This document shows, one piece after another, positions 36,568-46,069 of a stretch of 64,000 nt of DNA. The position numbers and the translations under genes were made by a program. The notes beneath the pieces were generated by a model. It searched no databases and was not told where the DNA came from. It worked only from the letters and a program-made list of their open reading frames with translations. The stretch comes from Rhizobiaceae bacterium. GTDB lineage: Bacteria; Pseudomonadota; Alphaproteobacteria; Rhizobiales; Rhizobiaceae. The stretch covers positions 62,001-126,000 of the forward strand of contig JAMLJA010000013.1 of NCBI GenBank assembly GCA_023953905.1, written 5' to 3'. The first letter of the stretch is position 1. Every line of letters starts with the position of its first letter.

Positions 36568-37897
36568 GGGTCATCCCTTCGACGAGCAGCGTCGGTGCGG
36601 CCGTGCCGTAGTTGCGATCGAGATCGTTTGCCGGAACGAGATTGAGGAACATGTGCTTGAGATTGGACGCGATCGTCACTTCGGAAACCGGATAGGACAA
36701 TTGACCGTTTTCGATCCAGAAGCCCGATGCGCCACGGCTATATTCACCCGTCACCATGTTGACGCCCTGACCGAACACTTCCGTGACATAAAAGCCCGAC
36801 TTCACTCCCCCAATGAGGTCCTCCGGCGACACGGTCCCGGGTTCAATCGCCAGATTGGTCGAGGAGGGGGATACCGACGAGGACGCACGTACGCCGCGGC
36901 CATTGGTTTCCAGCCCCAGTTCCCGCGCGACCGATGTCGACAGAAACCAGTGGTTGAGAATGCCGCCCGTGATCATTTCCAGCTTCTGACCCTCGACGCC
37001 CTCACCGTCGAAGGGCCGCGACGACTGACCGCGAACCCTGAGAGGTTCGTCGGTGATCGTGATCGCATCCGACGCGACCTTCTTGCCCATCATGTCGCGC
37101 AGGAAGCTCGTCTTTCGCGCAACGGCGGCACCATTGATGGCTCCGGCAATATGACCGGCTATTCCCCGCGCCACGCGCGGGTCGAAAACGATGGTCACCG
37201 AACCGGTTGCCGCCTTGCGTGGGGAGAGCCGTTTCACAACACGCTCGCCGGCTTTGCGGCCAATCAGTTCCGGCGCCTCCAGATCAGCGAAATGAAGACG
37301 CGACAGCGCCTCGTAGTCCCGCTCCATGCCGGTTCCTTCGCCAGCGATCACGCTGACAGACCGCGAGAAACGGCTCGCGACATACTGCCCGACGAAGCCC
37401 TCGGACGTGGCAAGAACAAGCCCGCCGAGTCCGCTGCTCGTGCCGCTGCCGGACGAATTCGTGACGCCCGACACCGATAGCGCCGCCTCTTCCATCGCGA
37501 GCGCATCTTCCTTCAGACGTTCGGCAGAGACCTGCGTCGGATCGAAGAGGTCGAGGTCCCGCGGCTGCTTCACCAGACGGGAGGGGTCGGCGAGGCTCTG
37601 ATAAGGATCCTCGGGCGCAAATTTTGCCATGGCCACAGCCCGCTCTGCGAGAGTGGCCGGATCCGACGATGCTGTCGCCGACACGCTGGCAACGCGTTTG
37701 CCGACAAAAACGCGGAGGGACATGTCGTCGCTTTCAGACGCTTCCGTCTTCTCCACCTTGCCCTTCCGCACGGTCACAGAGGAGGAACGGCCGCGCACTG
37801 CCACTGCGTCAGCCGCATCGGCGCCGGCTTTACTTGAGGCGTCGACAAGAGCGGCAACACGGTCGATCAAGCGGGCGGATTCGAGCATATCGGTCAT
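36554..37897 (-). CDS. pmbA: TldE/PmbA family metalloprotease component
   Basis: 447 aa with the TldD/TldE fold: an N-terminal half (VTVRKGKVEKTEASESDDM), GTGMERDYEALSRLHF, a middle segment IVFDPRVARGIAGHIAGAI and the C-terminal GVNMVTGEYSRGASGFWIENG. It lacks the HExxxH zinc motif, so it is the non-catalytic TldE partner of a TldD peptidase, with roles in modified-peptide maturation. No tldD is in the window. It is the first gene of a six-gene unit running through cysQ and waaA to lpxK. Confidence 0.92.
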   Translation of the reverse strand: MTDMLESARLIDRVAALVDASSKAGADAADAVAVRGRSSSVTVRKGKVEKTEASESDDMSLRVFVGKRVASVSATASSDPATLAERAVAMAKFAPEDPYQSLADPSRLVKQPRDLDLFDPTQVSAERLKEDALAMEEAALSVSGVTNSSGSGTSSGLGGLVLATSEGFVGQYVASRFSRSVSVIAGEGTGMERDYEALSRLHFADLEAPELIGRKAGERVVKRLSPRKAATGSVTIVFDPRVARGIAGHIAGAINGAAVARKTSFLRDMMGKKVASDAITITDEPLRVRGQSSRPFDGEGVEGQKLEMITGGILNHWFLSTSVARELGLETNGRGVRASSSVSPSSTNLAIEPGTVSPEDLIGGVKSGFYVTEVFGQGVNMVTGEYSRGASGFWIENGQLSYPVSEVTIASNLKHMFLNLVPANDLDRNYGTAAPTLLVEGMTLAGS

Positions 37898-38011
37898 GAA
37901 GCGGGGAGTCCTGCATTTTCAGATGTGCCGCGCCTTCGCAGGCAGGCGTGGCATTCATCTATTGCGCACACCGGCCGTGTGCAATGGGCCGCGACAGTCC
38001 GCGCTTTTAAG

Positions 38012-38944
38012 CTATTGCCTTTTCGAGGCGTTGCGGTCGAAGTCTCTCACCGCGTTCTCGATGTCACGCTTGAGTTCGTCGCGAACCGAAACGGTTTCCT
38101 TCAACACGGCGTCGATCTTGAGAAAATCCAGAACGCGAAAGCGCGAAATATCGGGTTTGACCAAGATATGTGGGGGGCGATGATGCTTCAGCTGCGCGGC
38201 TATTATGGACTGCATCATCAACTGGCTGGCACCATACATAAGATCGACCGTGGTGGGGGGCTTCGGCCCTTCCACCGGTGAACCGACCACATCGACCGCA
38301 ATCACGATGTCGGCCTTGCCTTCCAGAAGGTCAAAGGGGAGCGGGCTATAGAATCCGCCGTCGACATAGAGCCGGCCGTCACGTTTCACCGGCCGGAACA
38401 CTCCGGGGATTGCAGCGGACGCTGCGAGCGCGCTGTTGAGATCGCCACTGTCGAGCACAGAGAGGGCATGCGCAAAATAGTCCGTCGCGGTGCAACTGAG
38501 CGGAATTTCAAGCTCCTCGAACGTCATCGGCACCTGCGTCGGCAGAAAGGCCTTGAGGAGACGTTCCAGGTTGAACTGTCCAAGACGAAAGCCCTTGCTC
38601 AACACCTCCTTCACGCTGGTTGGCCGGGCGCTCCACATGCGGCTCGCCACATTGATCGGCTTTTCCAGTACGGACCGGGCATGGTCATGGATCTCGGCGC
38701 CTGTCATTCCGGCCGCCATGCCCGCTCCCATGATCGCGCCGATCGATGAGCCGGCGATCGCGACCGGACGAATGCCCATCTCGTCGAGCGTCTCGATGAC
38801 ATGAATGTGCGCGAGCCCGCGCGCGCCACCACCACCCATGGCAAGACCGAAGGTGGGTCTAGGCGCCGAGGCGCGTCGATGCGGAAGGGAATTGGTCAAG
38901 CAGCTGCCCTGTCTCAGTCCGGATCCGATGCAGTCATATCGCAT
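38012..38944 (-). CDS. patatin-like phospholipase family protein (RssA-like)
   Basis: 310 aa from ATG 38944, just after the rsmD stop; the longer start at 39079 would lie inside rsmD. The patatin signatures are complete: oxyanion loop GGGGARGLAHI, nucleophile GSSIGAI and the dyad Asp in YVDGGFYSPLP. It is a cytoplasmic or peripheral serine lipase or esterase. Relatives such as E. coli RssA have no defined substrate. No regulator is adjacent and the gene lies 24 bp after rsmD in the same direction. Confidence 0.88.
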   Translation of the reverse strand: MRYDCIGSGLRQGSCLTNSLPHRRASAPRPTFGLAMGGGGARGLAHIHVIETLDEMGIRPVAIAGSSIGAIMGAGMAAGMTGAEIHDHARSVLEKPINVASRMWSARPTSVKEVLSKGFRLGQFNLERLLKAFLPTQVPMTFEELEIPLSCTATDYFAHALSVLDSGDLNSALAASAAIPGVFRPVKRDGRLYVDGGFYSPLPFDLLEGKADIVIAVDVVGSPVEGPKPPTTVDLMYGASQLMMQSIIAAQLKHHRPPHILVKPDISRFRVLDFLKIDAVLKETVSVRDELKRDIENAVRDFDRNASKRQ

Positions 38945-38967
38945 CTGCGCGTCAAGACGGGCGAAAA

Positions 38968-39522
38968 TCAGACCAGACGCAAAAAACGGATAACCGTGTC
39001 GCCATAGCTTCGTTCGTCTTCGAGCCTGAAGCCGACACCTGCGTCGAATGGAGCGGACGCAGATTCCTCGACAACGCATAAGGCGTCCGGTTTCAGCCAG
39101 CCGCCATCACGGGCGGATGCTATGGCACGTTCGCCAAGCCCCTTGTCATAGGGTGGATCGGCAAAAACGAGATCGAACGGCTGGATGGTCCCGGCGTCGC
39201 CGAGGCGCGTTGCGTCACGCCGGAATATCTTCGTGCGGCCCTGCAATCCGAAGGTCTCGACATTGTCGCGGATCAGGCCGCGCCCGTCAGCCGATTCCTC
39301 GATAAACAGACAATGCGCAGCCCCTCGCGAAACCGCCTCGATGCCCAGCGCTCCGGTCCCCGCAAACAGGTCAAGCACCCGCGCGCCTTTGGGAAGATCT
39401 CCAAAACTGTGGGCGAGCACATTGAACACGGCTTCCCGTGTGCGATCCGTCGTCGGGCGGATGCGGCTGTCGCGGGGTGTCGCCAGTTGCCGTCCCCGAA
39501 ACTCTCCTCCGACAATACGCAT
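38968..39522 (-). CDS. rsmD: 16S rRNA (guanine(966)-N(2))-methyltransferase
   Basis: 184 aa. The SAM-binding motif is VLDLFAGTGALGIEAVSRG and the catalytic motif DPPY is in LVFADPPYDKGLGE. RsmD methylates G966 in 16S rRNA on the assembled 30S subunit. It starts 7 bp after the pseudouridine synthase gene, which is a common rhizobial pairing of two rRNA-modification genes. Length fits the family (about 185-190 aa). Confidence 0.95.
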   Translation of the reverse strand: MRIVGGEFRGRQLATPRDSRIRPTTDRTREAVFNVLAHSFGDLPKGARVLDLFAGTGALGIEAVSRGAAHCLFIEESADGRGLIRDNVETFGLQGRTKIFRRDATRLGDAGTIQPFDLVFADPPYDKGLGERAIASARDGGWLKPDALCVVEESASAPFDAGVGFRLEDERSYGDTVIRFLRLV

Positions 39523-39529
39523 CGGTCAG

Positions 39530-41425
39530 CTAACCCTTGCGTGGGCCCCTGGGCCGGCCACCATCCCCGCCTCGGGACGAAGGAGAACGCGGCTTGCCAG
39601 CGCCTGAGCCGCCGCCCTTGCCTTTTGCGTCCGCGCCCTTCCCTTGCGGCCGCGCGCCGGGTGCCATCCAGACATTGGCCTTGCGAGGCTCGGCAGGCGG
39701 CGCCGGCTTGCGGTCGCCATCCTTGCCACGCCCGCCGGCGAAAGGCTTGTCCTTGAAACCGTCCTTGTCACCACGGCCTGACGGCCTGCCGCGCTCGGGA
39801 CGCGTCGAAAGGCGCCCCAGCGCATCGTCGCGCACATCTCCCGGCCGACGCTTGCGGCGCTTTATCAAACCGCCCTCGCCCGGCTCCACGGCAAGCGGAG
39901 CAGGTGCACGAACCTTGCGCACGGGCTCTTCTTCCTGCGCGGGTTTGCTGGAGAACGGGTTGATGATCGGTGCATCGAAATTCGCGCCCGCTTCCTCGAT
40001 AAGCCGGTCACCCAACTGGTCGCGCAGCAGGCGACCCTTGAGTTCCTGCACCTGGCCTTCGGGCAGTTCACCAAGCTGGAAGGGTCCGAACGAGATGCGG
40101 ATCAGCCGGTTCACTTCCAGGCCCAGCGCACCCATAATGTTCTTGACTTCACGGTTCTTGCCCTCACGCAGCCCGATGGTCAGCCATGCATTGGTGCCCT
40201 GAACACGCTCGAGCGCCGCCTCTATAGCTCCGTAAAACACGCCATCGACAGCAATACCGTCCTTGAGGCCCGCCAGCGCGCCCTGATCGACCTCGCCATG
40301 CACACGGACACGGTAACGCCGCAGCCAGCCGGTAGAGGGCAGTTCGAGCACCCGCGACAAACCGCCGTCATTGGTCAGAAGCAGCAATCCCTCGGTGTTG
40401 ATATCCAGACGACCGACCGTCATCAGGCGCGGCAAATCCTTCGGCAAGACATCGAACACTGTTCTGCGGCCTTCCGGATCGCGATTGGTTGTCACAACGC
40501 CTGCTGGCTTGTGGAAAAGAAACAACCGGGTCCGCTCGATGGGCGGAATTTCCGTGCCGTCCACTTCGATGCGATCGGATGCCTCGACATTGAAGGCTGG
40601 CGAGGCCAGCACGCGTCCATTCACCTTCACACGGCCAGAGGAAACCAGGTCTTCGGCCTCTCGGCGCGATGCGATGCCCGCCCGCGCCAAGCGCTTGGCG
40701 ATGCGCTCGCCGCTTTCCACGACGGCTTCGGGCCGACGCTCGCGCGGGCGCTGATCGCCGCGCTTGGTTGAATCCTGCGTTCGCTGGCCGTAGGAGCGCG
40801 GGCGCTCGGCACCATCGGTGCGCGCTTCGACGTGCCGCTTTGAGCCGAATGACCTCGCGCCGTCCCCACCGCCATCGCGCGCCTGTTCACGCTCTGCGCG
40901 TCCAGGCCGGCCATAATATTGGGGCTTTTCAAACGGCTTGCGGTCGCCATCCTTCTTCCAGGCGGGACGAGGTCCGTTGCCGGCGGGCCGATCACCTGTA
41001 TCACGATATGGCTTGCGTTCCCCCTGCGCACCCAGTTCAGGGCGCGCTTCCTTGCGGAACGGACGATCGCCAGCGGAAGCGCCCTTCTCGCGATAGGGCC
41101 GCTTTTCGCCCGAGAATGAGCGGTCTTTCGAGAACGCCGCTCTGCCCTCCGGGCTCCGCCTGTCATCGGTGCCGGCGCGCTCGGGCCTCGGGCCTTTGCG
41201 AAACGGCTTTGCGCCATCCTGTCCAACCGAGGCCGCATCCCTGGCAAAGGGGCGTTTTCCGTCCGGAGCGGCTGACTTTCCACCAAACGACTTCCCACCG
41301 GGTTTGCCGCCGAAGGATTTGCCGCGCGGCTTTCCACCATCTGCAGGTTTGCCAGTGCGCGCACCCGCCGGGCGTGGACCACGCGGGCCTTTCGGCTTGC
41401 CGGATTTGTTGTTGTCGTCGTCCAT
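39530..41425 (-). CDS. RluB/RsuA-family pseudouridine synthase with long basic extensions
   Basis: 631 aa from ATG 41425 (MDDDNNKSGKPKG). An N-terminal low-complexity tail of about 240 residues is rich in Lys/Arg/Gly/Pro with recurring GKSFGGK-like units. It is followed by an S4 domain (GERIAKRLARAGIASRREAEDL), the synthase domain with catalytic Asp in GRLDINTEGLLLLTNDG and a C-terminal Arg/Gly-rich tail of about 130 residues. It isomerises uridine in 23S or 16S rRNA. Core length alone would be about 260 residues, so the tails double the protein. They probably bind RNA nonspecifically. Confidence 0.9.
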   Translation of the reverse strand: MDDDNNKSGKPKGPRGPRPAGARTGKPADGGKPRGKSFGGKPGGKSFGGKSAAPDGKRPFARDAASVGQDGAKPFRKGPRPERAGTDDRRSPEGRAAFSKDRSFSGEKRPYREKGASAGDRPFRKEARPELGAQGERKPYRDTGDRPAGNGPRPAWKKDGDRKPFEKPQYYGRPGRAEREQARDGGGDGARSFGSKRHVEARTDGAERPRSYGQRTQDSTKRGDQRPRERRPEAVVESGERIAKRLARAGIASRREAEDLVSSGRVKVNGRVLASPAFNVEASDRIEVDGTEIPPIERTRLFLFHKPAGVVTTNRDPEGRRTVFDVLPKDLPRLMTVGRLDINTEGLLLLTNDGGLSRVLELPSTGWLRRYRVRVHGEVDQGALAGLKDGIAVDGVFYGAIEAALERVQGTNAWLTIGLREGKNREVKNIMGALGLEVNRLIRISFGPFQLGELPEGQVQELKGRLLRDQLGDRLIEEAGANFDAPIINPFSSKPAQEEEPVRKVRAPAPLAVEPGEGGLIKRRKRRPGDVRDDALGRLSTRPERGRPSGRGDKDGFKDKPFAGGRGKDGDRKPAPPAEPRKANVWMAPGARPQGKGADAKGKGGGSGAGKPRSPSSRGGDGGRPRGPRKG

Positions 41426-41530
41426 GTGGCGTTTGCCCAATCTGGCGGGTAGGAATGTCGCACCAGATAACAGGCGCGCCCACCGCTTGCGAGAATATTA
41501 TGGGCGCGCCTTCGTTCTTTTGAGGATCGA

Positions 41531-42004
41531 ATGAAGCGCCCGGATTTCATGGGCCTCGCTCTTACAGAGGCCGAAGCAGCCGCAGCGCGCGGCGAAGTTC
41601 CGATCGGCGCCGTCATCGCGCTGTCCGGAGACGTTGTCGCGAAAGCCGGAAACCGCACCCGTGAACTCAATGACCCGACCGCCCACGCCGAAATACTGGC
41701 CATACGGGAGGCTGGACTTCGACTTTCCGCCGAACGAATCATCGATGCGGATATCTATGTGACGCTCGAACCCTGCACAATGTGTGCGGCCGCCATTTCA
41801 TTCGCACGCCTGCGCCGGCTCTATTTCGGCGCGCTCGACGAGAAAGGCGGCGCGGTCGTCAGCGGTGTCCGCTTCTTTGCATCGCCAACCTGTCACCACG
41901 CCCCGGAAGTTTATTCCGGAATTGGCGAGACACAGTCAGTTGCGTTGCTGAAGACCTTCTTCCGTGCCAAACGCGGGAAAGTCGATCACAGGCCCGGTAC
42001 GTAA
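41531..42004 (+). CDS. tadA: tRNA adenosine deaminase
   Basis: 157 aa. The zinc-deaminase motifs are HAEILAIREAG (proton-shuttle Glu) and EPCTMCAAAISFARL. TadA makes inosine at the wobble position of tRNA-Arg(ACG) and is essential in most bacteria. It is divergent from the pseudouridine synthase gene and overlaps the convergent lipoprotein gene by 19 bp at its 3' end. The family commonly uses this RluB-TadA arrangement in rhizobia. Confidence 0.94.
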   Translation: MKRPDFMGLALTEAEAAAARGEVPIGAVIALSGDVVAKAGNRTRELNDPTAHAEILAIREAGLRLSAERIIDADIYVTLEPCTMCAAAISFARLRRLYFGALDEKGGAVVSGVRFFASPTCHHAPEVYSGIGETQSVALLKTFFRAKRGKVDHRPGT

Positions 42005-42681
42005 TCGCGCCAGCTCTTGCCGCCGCCGGCAGCCTTCTTGGCCTCGGCCTTACGGCGACGCTCCTTGACGAGTTCGTCTTCACCCACGTCGTTCTGTGCC
42101 GCGGTTTCAGCGGGCTGGCGATAGTCAAGCGGTGGCTCGCTCAGATATTTGCGCGACGTCGGGCTGCCCTGGCGCTGCTCGGCAAGCCTCTTCTTGTAAG
42201 CCTCGCGTGTCGCGGAATTACTCAACTGATCGCCCCTTATCCGACCGGCATCATGAGCGCGCGGCGAATTAATGTCGCTCTTGCCCACATCGGATCTAGC
42301 AGTGGCGATCTGGCCCTGGATCGGCGATTCGAAATCCGGATTGTCGCGGTTGGCGGTAATTTCCTGCTTCAGGCGCGCGCGCCTTTCCTCCGGGCTCTCC
42401 ACCCATTCCGGATTGTCCAGCGTCGCAACCTTCTGCTGGGGCGGCGGCAAGACACGCTCTGCGCCTGGCGCGGGTCGGACGAGATCGGGACGCGGCTCGT
42501 AGGCAATCGAATCACGCTTCTTGGGTGCCAGCGAAAGCATCCCGGACAGATCTTCTGCAAGCTGCGCGCCCTGTGTCTTGCCCGTCCCGTAGGTCGGATC
42601 CGACATGCAACCCGCAAGCATAAAGGCGGACGCGAAAAGCGGTGCGCCAAGGGCAATCCGCAGTCCGGACCCACCAGTCAT
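41986..42681 (-). CDS. hypothetical lipoprotein
   Basis: 231 aa from ATG 42681. A signal peptide (LRIALGAPLFASAFMLAGC) ends in a lipobox, so it is an envelope lipoprotein. The mature part has no recognised domain. It is polar and Pro/Arg/Glu-rich, with a mid-region LDNPEWVESPEERRARLKQE and a Lys/Glu-rich C-terminal helix, suggesting extended or coiled structure. It overlaps tadA by 19 bp on the opposite strand. A longer start at 42768 is possible. I do not recognise the family. Confidence 0.7.
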   Translation of the reverse strand: MTGGSGLRIALGAPLFASAFMLAGCMSDPTYGTGKTQGAQLAEDLSGMLSLAPKKRDSIAYEPRPDLVRPAPGAERVLPPPQQKVATLDNPEWVESPEERRARLKQEITANRDNPDFESPIQGQIATARSDVGKSDINSPRAHDAGRIRGDQLSNSATREAYKKRLAEQRQGSPTSRKYLSEPPLDYRQPAETAAQNDVGEDELVKERRRKAEAKKAAGGGKSWRDYVPGL

Positions 42682-42818
42682 GCCAATCAATCTCACAGCA
42701 AAGCCTCTCGTTTCCCCGGAGCCAGTCCGGCCCATGTCGGTCATCCGATCGGAATCCGGCGATAACATGGCGCGCGGATGATCCAGTGTTTAGCTTAACC
42801 GCTGCTTAAGAGCAACGT

Positions 42819-42852
42819 GACCGGTCTCATACATTGTCGTGAGAGACCGGTC
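42819..42852 (-). terminator. hairpin downstream of ileS
   Basis: GACCGGTCTC (42819-42828) and GAGACCGGTC (42843-42852) are perfect 10-bp arms with a 14-nt loop, 28 bp past the ileS stop on the minus strand. No T-run follows, so it may be a weak or factor-dependent terminator ahead of the lipoprotein gene. Confidence 0.55.
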
Positions 42853-42879
42853 GCGCCGTTTCCAGCAACAGCAAATGGC

Positions 42880-45810
42880 TCAGGAAGCCTGCAGTCCCTG
42901 CAACTCCCGCAGCGTCTCCGCATCCCGCTTCGATACATCCGGGAAGGCAGGATCGGAGCCGACATCGTCTGTGTAGCGCCATGAGCGCGCGCACTTCTTT
43001 AAACCGCGATCCTCTGCCTTCTCGATGACGACCCCGACGCCCGGAACCTCATCCAGCGTAAAGGCACCCTCGGGAGACGTTCCGGTATCGAGCGTCAGGT
43101 CGCTGGTGATGGCGATCTCGGCCAGATCCAGACCCTGTACCGCCTCAAGTAGCGCACCGTCGGTTATGTAGACCACCGGCACCGCCTCGAGCGAAGAGCC
43201 GATGGTCTTTCTGGCCCGCTCGATCTCGAGCGCTCCGGTAACCACGCGGCGCACCTGCCTGATCTTGCGCCATTTTTCGGCCAAGGCTGCATCCCGCCAT
43301 TCGGTCGGGATCGCGCGGAACTGCTCGAAATGCACCGAGCGCGCGTCAGGATAGCGATCCAGCCAGGCTTCTTCCATCGTGAAAGGCAGCAGGGGCGACA
43401 GCCAGACCGCCAGATTCTCGAAAAGATGCCGCACCACCTGCATGGCCGCCTTGCGACGGATGCTTGATGGCGCATCACAATACAGGGCGTCCTTACGCAC
43501 GTCGAAATAGAACGCGGACAGATCGACGACCATGAAGTCGAGGAGTGCCTTGGTCACCCGCTTGAAGTCGAAGGCATCGTAGCCGGCGCGTACCAGCTCA
43601 TCGAGCTCCGCAATCCGGTTCAGCATCAGCCGTTCCAGTTCCGGCATCTTGTCGAGCGGTACGTCTTCGCCGTCGTCATGGGCCAGGGTGCCGAGCATCC
43701 AGCGCAACGTGTTCCGCAGCTTACGGTAGGCGTCGATGTTCGTCTGGACGACATTCTTGCCGAGACGCTGGTCTTCCCAATAGTCGGTCGTGGCCACCCA
43801 CAGGCGCAGTATGTCAGCGCCGGACTGCTTGATGATATCCTGCGGTACCACGGTGTTGCCGAGCGACTTGGACATCTTGCGCCCTTCCTCATCCATGGTG
43901 AAGCCATGGGTGACGACGGCGTTGTAGGGCGCGCGACCCCGCGTGCCGCAGCTTTCCAGCAGCGACGAGTGGAACCAGCCGCGATGCTGGTCGGAGCCTT
44001 CCAGATAGACATCCGCCGGCCATTTCAGGTCGGGGCGGTCTTCCAGCGTGAAGGCGTGAGTTGAGCCCGAATCGAACCAGACGTCGAGGATGTCCTTGAC
44101 CTGTTTCCACGGCTCGTTGGCGCGCGATCCGAGAAAGCGTTCGCGTGCGCCTTCCGCGAACCATGCGTCCGCACCTTCGTTCTCGAACGCCTCGATGATA
44201 CGCGCGTTTACATTATCGTCATCCAGCACGACGCCATCCTCGTCGGCGAAGACGCAGATCGGCACGCCCCATGCCCTCTGGCGCGAGAGAACCCAGTCAG
44301 GACGTTCGGCGATCATGGCGCGGAGCCGGGTCTGTCCGGCAGCTGGCACGAACCGTGTCTCGTCAATCGCCTTCAGAGCGCGTGAGCGCAGCGTCGTGTC
44401 GTCGCCGAGGTCCTTGTCCATGTAGACGAACCATTGCGGCGTGTTGCGGAAGATGATCGGCTTCTTCGACCGCCATGAATGCGGATACTGGTGCTTGAGG
44501 CGGCCGCGCGCGAAGAGTGCGTCGCGCTTGATCAGTTCCTCGATGACGGCTTTGTTGGCGTCGCCCTTCTTGCCGTTGTCGTCGATCACCCGCGCGGCCC
44601 CACCCTCGCGATCCGGGCCGAGCCCGGGCGCGTCCTTGGTGAAATAGCCCGCATCGTCGACGGTGAAGGGGATAACGGTGTCGATCCCGCGCTGCCGCAG
44701 CGCGGGCGCGGAATCCATCCACGCCTCGAAATCCTCGCGGCCGTGGCCAGGTGCGGTGTGGACGAAGCCGGTTCCCGCGTCGTCGGTGACATGATCACCG
44801 GCGAGCATCGGAACCGTAAATTCGTAGCCGCCCCCAAGGCCCTTGAAGGGATGGGAAAGCTGAATCGAACCAAGCTCTTCCGCGCTGACGCTACGGATGA
44901 GATTCAAGGTGAGCTTGGCCTTTTCCGCTGCATCCTGAGCAAGCCGCTGTGCGAAGATCAGCTTTTCTCCGGGACGCGGACCGAAATCGTTCTCGACAGA
45001 CCCGACTTCATAGAGCCCGTATTCGATGCGCGGCGAATAGGCGACGGCGCGATTGCCGGGGATGGTCCACGGCGTCGTTGTCCAGATGACGACCGCAGCA
45101 TCGTCGAAGCTGCTGCCAGCGACTGGGAACTTGACCCAGATCGTGTCCGACTCATAGTCGTGATATTCGATTTCGGCCTCGGCCAGCGCGGTGCGTTCGA
45201 CCACACTCCACATAACCGGCTTGGAGCCGCGATAGAGCTGCCCCGACTTGGCGAACTTCAATAGCTCGCCGGCAATCCGCGCCTCGGCGTGGAAGTTCAT
45301 CGTGGTGTAGGGGTTCTTGAAGTCCCCGATGACGCCAAGCCGCTGGAACTCCTCGCCCTGCACCTTGATCCAGTGATCGGCATAGCGGCGGCATTCCTGG
45401 CGGAACTCCACCATGGCCGCGGGGTCGGAGAGGTCCGGCTTCTGCCTGCCCTTGGAGCGATAGTTCTCCTCCTCGATCTTCCATTCGATGGGAAGCCCGT
45501 GGCAGTCCCAGCCAGGAACATAGTTGGAATCATAGCCGCGCATCTGGAATGAGCGCGTGATGATGTCCTTGAGGATCTTGTTCAGTGCGTGCCCGATATG
45601 GATGTTTCCATTGGCATAGGGCGGTCCGTCATGCAGCACATAGCGGGGGCGGTCCTTCGCGTCTTCGCGCAGCGCTTTGTAGAGATCCATCTCCTGCCAG
45701 CGCTGGACGATTTCCGGCTCCTTGGCCGGCAGTCCGGCGCGCATCGGAAAGCTCGTCTGCGGCAGATAGAGTGTCTTGGAATAGTCGATCTTCTCGGCGG
45801 TATCGGTCAT
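42880..45810 (-). CDS. ileS: isoleucyl-tRNA synthetase
   Basis: 976 aa class I synthetase. HIGH is at residues 71-74 ([13 protein letters not shown]) and KMSKS at about 643-647 ([13 protein letters not shown]). The editing CP1 domain spans about 200-400, with a [18 protein letters not shown] segment. The C-terminal end has a single Cys ([10 protein letters not shown]), not a full zinc finger, as in other alphaproteobacteria. No T-box or other riboswitch is visible upstream. The gene charges tRNA-Ile. Confidence 0.98.
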   Translation of the reverse strand: MTDTAEKIDYSKTLYLPQTSFPMRAGLPAKEPEIVQRWQEMDLYKALREDAKDRPRYVLHDGPPYANGNIHIGHALNKILKDIITRSFQMRGYDSNYVPGWDCHGLPIEWKIEEENYRSKGRQKPDLSDPAAMVEFRQECRRYADHWIKVQGEEFQRLGVIGDFKNPYTTMNFHAEARIAGELLKFAKSGQLYRGSKPVMWSVVERTALAEAEIEYHDYESDTIWVKFPVAGSSFDDAAVVIWTTTPWTIPGNRAVAYSPRIEYGLYEVGSVENDFGPRPGEKLIFAQRLAQDAAEKAKLTLNLIRSVSAEELGSIQLSHPFKGLGGGYEFTVPMLAGDHVTDDAGTGFVHTAPGHGREDFEAWMDSAPALRQRGIDTVIPFTVDDAGYFTKDAPGLGPDREGGAARVIDDNGKKGDANKAVIEELIKRDALFARGRLKHQYPHSWRSKKPIIFRNTPQWFVYMDKDLGDDTTLRSRALKAIDETRFVPAAGQTRLRAMIAERPDWVLSRQRAWGVPICVFADEDGVVLDDDNVNARIIEAFENEGADAWFAEGARERFLGSRANEPWKQVKDILDVWFDSGSTHAFTLEDRPDLKWPADVYLEGSDQHRGWFHSSLLESCGTRGRAPYNAVVTHGFTMDEEGRKMSKSLGNTVVPQDIIKQSGADILRLWVATTDYWEDQRLGKNVVQTNIDAYRKLRNTLRWMLGTLAHDDGEDVPLDKMPELERLMLNRIAELDELVRAGYDAFDFKRVTKALLDFMVVDLSAFYFDVRKDALYCDAPSSIRRKAAMQVVRHLFENLAVWLSPLLPFTMEEAWLDRYPDARSVHFEQFRAIPTEWRDAALAEKWRKIRQVRRVVTGALEIERARKTIGSSLEAVPVVYITDGALLEAVQGLDLAEIAITSDLTLDTGTSPEGAFTLDEVPGVGVVIEKAEDRGLKKCARSWRYTDDVGSDPAFPDVSKRDAETLRELQGLQAS

Positions 45811-45893
45811 TTCATCTTGCCATCAAAGGGTGCCGGGGCTTGGCCTCGGGCACCGAGCATCATTCTTGTGAAAGGGCGCGGAAAACGCGCAGA

Positions 45894-45937
45894 GCCCGGA
45901 CCTTCCGGCAGCCGTCAGGCCATCCGGAAGACCGGGC
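45894..45937. repeat. long interrupted hairpin between ileS and mipA
   Basis: GCCCGG...TTCCGG on the left pairs with CCGGAA...CCGGGC on the right, giving two 6-bp stem blocks separated by small internal loops, with a 15-nt apical loop. It is 84 bp upstream of the ileS start and 133 bp past the mipA stop, so it might end the mipA transcript or structure the ileS leader. Confidence 0.5.
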
Positions 45938-46069
45938 AAGTAATTCGTATCGCCGTCGCGAAAAGCGCGAGCCTAGTCATGGCTGGCGCTTTTAGCGGAG
46001 GACTGCCGGAGAATAAAGGGGCGTATCGCGCTTGCGAGGTCGCAGCGGTTGCGAAATCCCACGCTGCGC

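Noticed and set aside
40627..41742. 371-aa minus-strand ORF overlapping the pseudouridine synthase and tadA
   Set aside because: It lies in another frame of the pseudouridine synthase low-complexity tail and extends antisense across the start of tadA; both are supported by clear motifs.
45811..46069. Possible T-box or riboswitch upstream of ileS
   Set aside because: The hairpin at 45894-45937 has no specifier loop or antiterminator pairing, and T-boxes are not typical of alphaproteobacteria.
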